A stretch of DNA of 6,453 nucleotides, taken from NCBI GenBank assembly GCA_028288945.1, contig JAQGHH010000663.1, positions 1-6,453 on the forward strand, written 5' to 3'. Shown here in pieces: positions 1 through 5,428 of this stretch (its first letter is position 1; each line of letters begins with the position of its first letter). Made by a program: the position numbers and the translations under genes. A model generated the notes under the pieces. That model was not told the DNA's origin and searched no databases. It saw only the letters and a program-made list of their open reading frames with translations. The DNA is from Phycisphaerales bacterium (lineage in GTDB: Bacteria > Planctomycetota > Phycisphaerae > Tepidisphaerales > Tepidisphaeraceae).

Positions 1-1445
1 GCGACAACGCCTGCCGCCCAGAACGGCGCGGCGCGACGGGGGAGCAAACGCGCGGAAAGTAGAACGACCGTGATGAACGCAGCCGCGGCCCATGCGCCGG
101 TCAGGGCGGTGGAGGAGCGGTGCAGCAGCAGCGCGTACCCCGTCGTGGCGAGGACCAATACGCTCGCCAACAACCACCGCCAGCGCACGCTTAGCTTCGG
201 CAAGAACGTCGTCCCAACAACTGCCGCACTCACGCCCGTGAGCAGAAGCCCGGCATCAATCCAATGCACATGACTGAAAAAATACCTGAATCCCGCGCCG
301 GATGCCCCCGCGAATGCGAATTTGAGCCACGGCCAGACCGCCAGCAGCCCCGCCATCGGGGCGGTGATCCACGCCCAGGCCTTCGGCCGGCGCCCGATGA
401 ACAGCACCGACAGAACCGCGGCGGTGATCGCCATGCTTAAGACCCATACTGCTGCGGGGACGCCAGGCACCAACCATGGTGATAAAAGTATTGCCGACGA
501 AATTGCGAATCCGACCGCGAACCGCATCGCCGCCCCGAAGCGCAGCTCGAACAGGGGCCAGAGGACGAAGAAGGCGCTGACCATGACGATCTGCCCCTTC
601 ATCATCGCCCCCATGGCGACCAGCACCCCCGCGGCGAGCCAGCGGTTGTGCGAGGCGAGGTAGAGGCCGAACAAATACGCCGGGAGTATCCAGACTTCCC
701 ACTGCGGCCAGACGTGCGCGTCGCAGAGCACCGCGGGGCTCCACCAGATCAACAGCGCGGCGACGAGTCCCGCGACCCATCCGCGCGACAGTTGCCGGGG
801 CGAGAGGATGGGCACGATGCCGCCCTGTGCGAGCCGGGTCTGGCGGGCTTCCTGCCCGCGGCGGACCCACAGCCGCACGAGCAGGAATGCCGCCAGGCAC
901 GCGAGCAGCTCGCACGTGTTGTTCAGCCACATGAGCGGCGCGCTGTACGGGTACTGCGGCTGCCACACGGTCACCAGCGGGTATTTCACGTGCATGTGGC
1001 GGACCCACAGCGACATCGTGAGAAGCCGGGCCGGCGTGTAGTCGAGGTTATATTCCTCGCGGATGGATTGATTTTCGACGCGGTCGTACAGCCCGACGTA
1101 GGCGGGGACCCAATATTTCCAGTCGGTGGGTTTGCCGTGTGGGTCTTGTGCGGCCAGAAAAGTGGCATCCCGCATGACCTCCGTGCCCCAGTGGTAGCCG
1201 TTCTCGATGTCGAAGTTGAGGCGGAGATAGGTTTCCGGCTGGCGCGTCTTCTCCCAGAGCCAGACGCGGAGCCGCAGCCCCGAAAGGAGCGATGCGATAA
1301 TGATGCTGGCGACGAGTACGCCGATGGCGGTGCGGTGGAGAACGCGGCGCGGGCTGCCGCTGCTGCCTTCCGAGGAAGGCTCGATATCGCGGGAAACGTA
1401 GGGGAGTACGGGGAGCGATTCAGTTTCTTCCAGAAGTTGCGTCAT
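1..1445 (-). CDS. Polytopic membrane protein, probable GT-C-type glycosyltransferase (C-terminus outside window)
   Basis: The minus-strand frame is open from the ATG at 1445 to the window edge, giving 481 codons with no stop. The protein has a polar N-terminus (residues 1-38) and a first membrane segment at about 40-57. A large non-membrane loop follows (about 60-170), rich in Asp, Glu, Trp and Tyr. About ten more hydrophobic segments follow at roughly 174-193, 223-241, 251-296, 305-325, 331-350, 358-376, 398-412, 423-441 and 448-465. This plan, with a big first extracytoplasmic loop and many later helices, is that of GT-C glycosyltransferases using lipid-linked sugar donors. Noticeable segments are FDIENGYHWG (78-87), LDYTPARLL (134-142) and the MMKGQ stretch near 281-285, which resemble conserved stretches I recall from planctomycete membrane glycosyltransferases. 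The sugar and acceptor cannot be told. A weak ribosome site (GGGAAG, 1455-1450) lies 4 nt before the ATG. The gene is divergent from the TolC-like gene. A different polytopic enzyme family is possible. Confidence 0.72.
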   Translation of the reverse strand, partial: MTQLLEETESLPVLPYVSRDIEPSSEGSSGSPRRVLHRTAIGVLVASIIIASLLSGLRLRVWLWEKTRQPETYLRLNFDIENGYHWGTEVMRDATFLAAQDPHGKPTDWKYWVPAYVGLYDRVENQSIREEYNLDYTPARLLTMSLWVRHMHVKYPLVTVWQPQYPYSAPLMWLNNTCELLACLAAFLLVRLWVRRGQEARQTRLAQGGIVPILSPRQLSRGWVAGLVAALLIWWSPAVLCDAHVWPQWEVWILPAYLFGLYLASHNRWLAAGVLVAMGAMMKGQIVMVSAFFVLWPLFELRFGAAMRFAVGFAISSAILLSPWLVPGVPAAVWVLSMAITAAVLSVLFIGRRPKAWAWITAPMAGLLAVWPWLKFAFAGASGAGFRYFFSHVHWIDAGLLLTGVSAAVVGTTFLPKLSVRWRWLLASVLVLATTGYALLLHRSSTALTGAWAAAAFITVVLLSARLLPRRAAPFWAAGVV

Positions 1446-1538
1446 GTTTCTTCCCAGGACGGACGTGGTTCGATGCGGCGATCAATCCGCTTCAGTGTAA
1501 CTCAAGTGCGCCTGCCGCGGCACGGGCAGCCCGTCCAC

Positions 1539-1584
1539 GTAGTGGCATGAGCATCCTGCGCATGTAGTGGCATGGGCATCCTGC
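1539..1584. repeat. Two direct repeats of 21 bp, 25-bp period
   Basis: The unit GTAGTGGCATGRGCATCCTG plus a final C occurs at 1539-1559 and 1564-1584 with one difference (A/G), separated by 4 bp. The second copy runs into CCATGG, so 1571-1588 can fold as CATGG(G)CA - TCC - TGCCATG with one bulged G. The core GTGGCAYGGG also occurs in the palindromic element at 3941-4035, which suggests one dispersed intergenic repeat family. No coding role is visible. Confidence 0.75.
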
Positions 1585-1688
1585 CATGGTCACGGTACTC
1601 CGTGACATTCGGTCCGTACCCGGATCGAAGAAAGCCCGAGCGCAGCGACCTCTTCCGACCGAAGCGAATCGACCGCCCTGCGGAAAAC

Positions 1689-1813
1689 CGCGAAGGGCGC
1701 GAAGACAGACGCGAAGAGGAGCAAACGCAACGCGCCAAGACCGCCAAGGCGCCAAGAACGCCAAGCTCAGAATTGTAGCGTTGGCGTTTTTGGCACCTTG
1801 ACGGTCTTGGCGC
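1689..1813. repeat. CGCSAAG heptamer array ending in a 33-bp inverted repeat
   Basis: CGCGAAG occurs at 1689, 1698 and 1710, and CGCCAAG at 1733, 1742, 1750 and 1759, all on the plus strand. The CGCCAAG copies are spaced 9, 8 and 9 bp. The stretch 1732-1764 is then matched in reverse complement by 1781-1813 at 30 of 33 positions, around a 16-nt loop. Read from the minus strand, two of the three mismatches become G-U pairs; from the plus strand only one does. A transcript of either strand would therefore form a long hairpin. It is not followed by a T-run on the plus strand, so it is not a standard terminator. It is probably a dispersed intergenic repeat. Confidence 0.8.
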
Positions 1814-1924
1814 ATGTTCTTGTCGCTTCCGTAGGTTCGGCTTTGCTTAACATTACCACTACGGAGTGCCGCCTGCGGCGTCTTCCGTTATACGCACCAC
1901 AACGATTCCGGTGACGCGGCGTAC

Positions 1925-1930
1925 GGAGGT
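1925..1930 (+). promoter_or_regulatory. Shine-Dalgarno GGAGGT for the TolC-like gene
   Basis: A full GGAGGT lies 14 nt before the ATG at 1945. That is longer than the usual 5-10 nt, but no better start is available. TTG at 1930 overlaps the site itself, GTG at 1933 is only 2 nt away, and the next ATG (1993) is 62 nt away, although it would still leave a complete lipoprotein signal. Confidence 0.55.
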
Positions 1931-1944
1931 TGGTGGGTTCTTCG

Positions 1945-3843
1945 ATGATCGCATTTTCACGGCATGTCACTTTGATTCCCCGCACACGTTCCATGGCCGG
2001 CCGTCTGCTTTTAGGCGTTGCCGGCGGGGCGGTCGTTCTGGGCTGTAGCGCGGATTCGTACCGTCGGTCGGCGGACCGGGAGGTGTTTCCGCTGGTGCGC
2101 GACCGGGAGCAGAGGGCGCTGGGATACACGCCTCAGGTGGAGGTGAAGCCCGACAAAGCGCCGGCCGTTCCGGCCAAGGTCTACGAGAAGATTCCGCTGA
2201 CGCACCTGCCTCCCCCCGAGACCGCGGGGATTGAAGCGGCGGCTTCGATCGTGCCGTACGGCGTGCTCGGGCCGCAGTATCCGCAGGCGGGCGAGGAACC
2301 GGGGTTTTCCGACGACTTTGCCGCCGAGATGGAAGTGCCGCGGGCGGGCGTGGGCGACGTCTACGGGCCGCCCGTGCCCGAAGCGATGCGCCGCAGGTTT
2401 GACCTGTTCCAGTCGCTCGGCTACGCCACGCAACACAGCCGCGGCTATCGGACGCAGATGGAGCAGCTCTACCTCGCCGCCCTGAGCGTCACGCTCCAGC
2501 GGCATCTGCTCAGCCCCATCCCGTTCGCGACGACGGGCCTCGAATACACCGGCGGCCAGCGCGATTCCAAGTACCAGTCGGCGCTCGCCGCCACGGGGAC
2601 GGTCGGCGTCAAGCAGCAGCTTCCCTATGGCGGGCAGATCGTCGCGCAGACGCTGGTGCAATTTGTAGACGCCCTCAGCAGTACGAGCGTTGGGGGTGAA
2701 AGCGCGCAGGTCGCCCTCTCCGGGAGCATCCCGCTGCTGCGCGGCGCGGGGATGGTCAACCTCGAGCCGCTCATCCAGAGCGAACGCACGCTCGTCTACC
2801 AGGTGCGCAGTTTCGAGGAATTCCGGCGGCAGTTCGTGGTGGACGTCTCGCGCCAATATTTCCGCCTGCTCACGTTGCAACAATCCGTCAGCAATCGGCG
2901 GCAGAACGTCGCCAACCTCACGACGCTCCTGGAGCGCACGCAGGCCCTGTTCGACGCCGGCCACTTGAATTTCCTGGAAGTCCAGCGCTCCGAGCAGGCG
3001 CTGCTCCAAGGTGAAAACGATCTGTCTGATTCGCTGGCCAACTACCAGGGGAGCGTGGACAACTTCAAGCTGATTTTGGGGATGCCGGTGGAGGAAGATC
3101 TGGACGCGATGCCTTCGGAGCTGGAGGTGAATGTGCCGCAGCTTGAGGGGCGGGACGTCATCGCGGTCGCCGAGCAGTATCGGCTGGAACTACAGACCGC
3201 GCGGGATCAGATCGACGACGCGCGGAGGCAGGTGGCGGTGGCACAGAACGGGCTACTGCCCGATCTCAATGTCACGGCGCAGACGAACTTCGGCAACCGC
3301 ACGCTGGTCTCCACCCCGGCCAAGTCGTTCGACGACCGCGCGAGCACCTATTCCGCCGGCGTCACACTGGGGCTGCCGGTGGACCGCTTGGCCGAGCGCA
3401 ATGTCTATCGACAGTCGCTGATCCAGTTCGAGCAGGCGCAGCGTTCGTTCGCGGATTTGCGCGATTCGGTCGCGGCACAGGTGCGTGCCGCGGTGCGCGA
3501 CATCCGCGCCGCGCAGGTCTCGCTCGACCTCCAGCGTCGCGGCATCCGCCTCGCCGAGCGCCGGTTGGATTATTCGCTGGAGCTGCTCAAGCGCGGGACG
3601 GCCAGCGCCCGCGACGTGGTGGAATCGCAAAGCTCACTTCTGTCGGCCCAGGACAACTTCAGCGCCGCCCGCGCGACGCTGCAGGTGTCGGTCCTCCAGT
3701 TCCTGAACGACACGGGGACGTTACGGGTGGACCCGGAAGCCGGCTCGATTGGGCGGGCTCTTAATCCGGACCGGTCCCACGCGCCCGATGCATCGGAAGA
3801 GCGCCAATCCGACCCACGCAAGCTGACGGATGCCGGGCGGTAG
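1945..3843 (+). CDS. TolC/OMF-family outer-membrane efflux lipoprotein
   Basis: This 632-residue protein belongs to the outer membrane factor family: trimeric channels that span the outer membrane and periplasm and carry substrates out from an inner-membrane pump. Residues 15-34 read as a lipoprotein signal, with Arg15 and Arg20, a Leu/Val/Gly core, and the lipobox VLGC with lipidated Cys34. Ser35 at +2 favours the outer membrane by the E. coli rule. A long proline- and charge-rich linker (35-152) precedes two outer-membrane-efflux repeats, about 155-378 (ending near FKLILGMP) and 405-595 (with LLPDLNV at about 437). Each has a beta-strand section and long heptad-rich helices, for example around RRQNVANLTTLLERTQALFD. 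The C-terminal 35 residues are polar and dispensable-looking. At 632 residues it is longer than E. coli TolC (about 490 in the precursor), mainly through the linker. No adaptor or pump gene adjoins it in the window, so the substrate is unknown. The start at 1945 is preferred because of GGAGGT at 1925; 1993 is possible. Confidence 0.9.
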   Translation: MIAFSRHVTLIPRTRSMAGRLLLGVAGGAVVLGCSADSYRRSADREVFPLVRDREQRALGYTPQVEVKPDKAPAVPAKVYEKIPLTHLPPPETAGIEAAASIVPYGVLGPQYPQAGEEPGFSDDFAAEMEVPRAGVGDVYGPPVPEAMRRRFDLFQSLGYATQHSRGYRTQMEQLYLAALSVTLQRHLLSPIPFATTGLEYTGGQRDSKYQSALAATGTVGVKQQLPYGGQIVAQTLVQFVDALSSTSVGGESAQVALSGSIPLLRGAGMVNLEPLIQSERTLVYQVRSFEEFRRQFVVDVSRQYFRLLTLQQSVSNRRQNVANLTTLLERTQALFDAGHLNFLEVQRSEQALLQGENDLSDSLANYQGSVDNFKLILGMPVEEDLDAMPSELEVNVPQLEGRDVIAVAEQYRLELQTARDQIDDARRQVAVAQNGLLPDLNVTAQTNFGNRTLVSTPAKSFDDRASTYSAGVTLGLPVDRLAERNVYRQSLIQFEQAQRSFADLRDSVAAQVRAAVRDIRAAQVSLDLQRRGIRLAERRLDYSLELLKRGTASARDVVESQSSLLSAQDNFSAARATLQVSVLQFLNDTGTLRVDPEAGSIGRALNPDRSHAPDASEERQSDPRKLTDAGR

Positions 3844-3940
3844 CTTGGTTGATGCCCATCCTCAAGGGGAAATAAACCCGCGGCGGAATCGAAGCCCAGG
3901 GTTAGCTTGATGCGCGAGGGCAGTTGGCGAAACACGATCT

Positions 3941-4035
3941 CGTGGCACGGGTTTTCAACCCGTGCTCGGTGCGTGGTGCTGACAGAACCTTTCTTTTCCC
4001 ACGCCCCTAAAGCATGCGTTGAAACCCATGCCACG
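3941..4035. repeat. Nested palindromic (REP/MITE-like) intergenic element
   Basis: The ends are inverted copies of each other: CGTGGCACGGGTTTTCAAC at 3941-3959 and, in reverse complement, CGTGGCATGGGTTTCAAC at 4018-4035, differing by C/T and one T. The left end contains a perfect 9-bp hairpin, GCACGGGTT-TTC-AACCCGTGC (3945-3965). Inside, GCGTGG (3971-3976) pairs with CCACGC (3999-4004). The whole unit can fold into a branched structure and has no coding capacity. The shared GTGGCAYGGG core links it to the repeats at 1539-1584. No target-site duplication is evident by eye. Confidence 0.78.
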
Positions 4036-4260
4036 AAAACGGGGTTGCCGACCTCTCATCAGCCGCAAAGCTTGCGCCGCTTCCCACGTCCAATAAACCC
4101 CGCCCGTGCGGCACTTGCACTAAGGGCACGCCCGAATCAATGAACCTCACGGGTCTTGCGGCCGATTGGAGGGAAGTGAGACCTTGCCGCAGGCGCCGGC
4201 GGGCTGGTTGAATCTGTGACGCGTATATTGGACGTTTGGTGCGGAACGGCGGCCTGCTTC

Positions 4261-4266
4261 AGAAGG
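4261..4266 (+). promoter_or_regulatory. Ribosome binding site AGAAGG deciding the PilZ start
   Basis: AGAAGG (followed by G) lies 9 nt before the ATG at 4276. The upstream in-frame GTG at 4216 has no such site and would add 20 residues outside the PilZ fold, so 4276 is the better start. Confidence 0.5.
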
Positions 4267-4275
4267 GTCGGCATT

Positions 4276-4737
4276 ATGGAACTCTCAGCCACTCTGTTCG
4301 AGACGACCGTTCGGTCGATCAAGGGGGATGAAGTCCCGGTCGGCCCCGACCGCCGAAGCGTCCCGCGCGTGGGGCTGCGCTGCCGGGCTCGTGTGTTCCT
4401 TTATGACAAGGGCGTCCTGGGCGAATCGATGTCGGTGTGGACGCGCGACCTGTCGCGCGAAGGGATCGGCCTGATGTGCCCCCGCCGGATGGAAGCCGGC
4501 GACCGCCTGGTGCTCCCCCTGCCCCGTCCCGGCCACAGCCGCCCGCTGGTGCTCTTGTGCACGGTGAGCCACTGCACGCAGATGGCCGTGGGCATGTACG
4601 CCGTCGGCACGTCGTTCGTCGAAGTCTCCGCCCACCACGCCATCCCCGCGCCGCAGGTCGCGCCGCGCGACGCCAGTGAATCCGCCCATCGATCCGTCGT
4701 GCGCGAGGAGCGAATTAGCGCGTCAATCCTGTCGTGA
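4276..4737 (+). CDS. Single-domain PilZ protein, predicted c-di-GMP receptor
   Basis: This 153-residue protein has one PilZ domain at about 25-120. PilZ domains bind the second messenger cyclic di-GMP and pass the signal to motility, adhesion or exopolysaccharide machinery. Both binding signatures are visible. The RxxxR arm is RSVPR (Arg27-Arg31), and the D/N-x-S-x-x-G motif is DLSREG (Asp58, Ser60, Gly63) on the following strand. The barrel continues through the DRLVLPLP and LVLLCTVSHC strands to YAVGTSFVEV. A 24-residue leader precedes it, and a polar Ala/Ser/Arg-rich tail of about 30 residues follows, with no second domain. There is no signal peptide or membrane segment, so it should be cytoplasmic. 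Neighbours give no clue to its partner: a TolC-like gene lies 432 bp upstream and guaA lies 691 bp downstream. A PilZ-fold protein that has lost ligand binding is unlikely given the intact motifs. Confidence 0.85.
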   Translation: MELSATLFETTVRSIKGDEVPVGPDRRSVPRVGLRCRARVFLYDKGVLGESMSVWTRDLSREGIGLMCPRRMEAGDRLVLPLPRPGHSRPLVLLCTVSHCTQMAVGMYAVGTSFVEVSAHHAIPAPQVAPRDASESAHRSVVREERISASILS

Positions 4738-4873
4738 CGCGTTGTGGCACAGCCGCCCCGGCGTGTGTGTTCCGAAACACAGCATCGCGTCAATTCTGGC
4801 TTCCTTTGCACGGCATCGACCCGGAATCCCGCTATTCTTCCGGCGGGGAGTTCCTTATAGCATTTTGCTGTAT

Positions 4874-4928
4874 CCCTCTCTACTAACGTCCGAAGGACGC
4901 CGATCACAAAAGAGGGCGTTTTTGTTTG
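4874..4928 (+). terminator. Terminator-like fold with alternative pairings and T-run
   Basis: CCCTCT (4874-4879) pairs with AGAGGG (4911-4916) and encloses a GAA-loop hairpin CGTCC-GAA-GGACG (4887-4899). The fold is followed at once by CGTTTTTGTTTG. A competing helix pairs 4893-4901 with 4915-4923 (nine pairs, two of them G-U) and would break the GAA hairpin. It lies about 140 nt after the PilZ stop, so it could end that transcript or a small RNA. The stems are short, so the call is tentative. Confidence 0.35.
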
Positions 4929-5210
4929 TCGTGGCGGGCGTCTTTTCGTTCTGTTGGGCGCGCTGCTGCTTGGACTGGGCCAAGGATAAGTGGGCTGTTT
5001 CCTCCTCGTCGCGCGGACAAAGCCAGAGAGGCTGAGCAAATGTTTAGCCGCTAGGCAATTCTCCATTTCATCTACGCAGGACGCGGGCGATCGGCCCTGC
5101 ATGCACAGCCCAACGCGCGGCGCAGATCAAATGGCGTAAGGCGATTGAGCATCATTGGATACGGCGATTTCGATTATTTATCGTAAGTTTGCTTGAAACA
5201 TGCCTTTAAA

Positions 5211-5314
5211 TCGTGCATTTTCGTGCATGATCGTGCACGAACGGCCTTGGCGCTATCAAAAATGCGGTAGCGCTTGTAGGGAATGCACGATCGTTGCACG
5301 AATGCATTGCACGA
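5211..5314. repeat. Symmetric TCGTGCA heptamer array (inverted triplets with inner dyad)
   Basis: TCGTGCA occurs at 5211, 5221 and 5231, exactly 10 bp apart on the plus strand. Its reverse complement TGCACGA occurs at 5284, 5295 and 5308. The third left copy is part of the perfect palindrome TCGTGCACGA (5231-5240), which adds one more inverted copy. Between the two triplets, GCGCTA (5250-5255) and TAGCGC (5268-5273) form a second dyad whose centre (about 5261.5) nearly coincides with that of the outer one (about 5262.5). The right arm ends about 115 bp before the guaA ATG. The helical spacing suggests a multi-site protein-binding region on one DNA face. A foldable repeat element is the alternative. 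Confidence 0.8.
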
Positions 5315-5428
5315 CGTTGGGGCAGAGCCTTTGGAACAAATTTTCTTCGCGCTTTGTCCGTGTACTGGTCACTTCCAGACCCCGACTGCCATTTTGCAAT
5401 TTTCCGCCGATTGCGGTAGTTAATCCGG

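Larger units (their letters stand above)
1446..1944. other. Repeat-rich intergenic region between divergent genes
   Basis: This roughly 500-bp gap separates the membrane protein gene (minus) from the TolC-like gene (plus). No frame in it has both a plausible start and protein-like composition. It is packed with short symmetric sequences: the palindrome TGCCGCGGCA (1513-1522), ACGGG/CCCGT around CAG (1522-1534), two direct repeats (1539-1584), a 7-bp hairpin GTCACGG/CCGTGAC with a 4-nt loop (1589-1606), a heptamer array (1689-1765) and a 33-bp inverted repeat (1732-1813). Promoters for both flanking genes must lie here, but I could not find a convincing -35/-10 pair for either. Confidence 0.7.
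3844..4275. other. Intergenic region with palindromic element
   Basis: About 430 bp separate the TolC-like stop from the PilZ start. I see no protein-like frame. It contains the 95-bp palindromic element (3941-4035) and a small hairpin CGCAA-AGC-TTGCG (4064-4076). It also holds the imperfect direct repeat GGTCTTGCGGC / GACCTTGCCGC on either side of position 4165. There is no T-run hairpin that would clearly end the TolC-like transcript. A TATATT at 4224-4229 could be a -10 box for the PilZ gene, but no -35 sits at the right distance. Confidence 0.65.
4738..5428. other. Long non-coding gap upstream of guaA
   Basis: Nearly 700 bp without a convincing gene. The possible frames here are shadows with poor composition. 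One short hydrophobic-looking stretch (4861-4989) has no ATG, GTG or TTG start before its hydrophobic part. No tRNA, 6S, SRP, RNase P or tmRNA signature was recognised on either strand. It contains a 6-bp hairpin TGTGTT-CCGA-AACACA (4766-4781), the terminator-like fold at 4874-4928, a GGGC-GATCG-GCCC hairpin (5085-5097), an AT-richer patch (5164-5210) and the heptamer array at 5211-5314. Confidence 0.65.

Noticed and set aside
648..1550. 300-codon plus-strand open frame
   Set aside because: It lies antisense to the membrane protein gene. Its product is Arg/Glu/Pro/Ala-rich without domains, whereas the minus-strand frame gives clear membrane helices.
2011..3009. 332-codon minus-strand open frame
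   Set aside because: It is an antisense shadow of the TolC-like gene, produced by high GC, and its product shows no recognisable fold.
4208..4229. TTGAAT ... TATATT as a promoter for the PilZ gene
   Set aside because: The spacing is 10 bp, too short for a sigma-70 pair. TATATT alone is weak evidence.
4216..4275. Upstream GTG start for the PilZ gene
   Set aside because: It has no ribosome site, and the extra 20 residues are not PilZ-like. AGAAGG at 4261 supports 4276.
4861..4989. Frame ending in a hydrophobic FVLLGALLLGLGQG-like stretch
   Set aside because: It looks like a signal-peptide end but has no ATG, GTG or TTG before the hydrophobic part, and it stops at once.
4840..5040. Riboswitch (fluoride, c-di-GMP) or housekeeping RNA gene
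   Set aside because: None of the conserved core sequences of these classes could be found on either strand, although the region has some hairpin potential.
4401..5102. 233-codon minus-strand open frame reaching into the guaA-upstream gap
   Set aside because: About half lies antisense to the PilZ gene. The remainder has low-complexity basic composition and no recognisable start context.
5211..5314. CRISPR array
   Set aside because: The repeats are only 7-10 bp, there are no unique 25-40 bp spacers, half the copies are inverted and no cas gene is present.
5164..5314. Chromosomal replication origin
   Set aside because: The AT-richer patch beside iteron-like repeats is suggestive, but there are no TTATNCACA-type DnaA boxes and no dnaA, dnaN or parAB neighbour. 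It is kept only as an alternative for the array.
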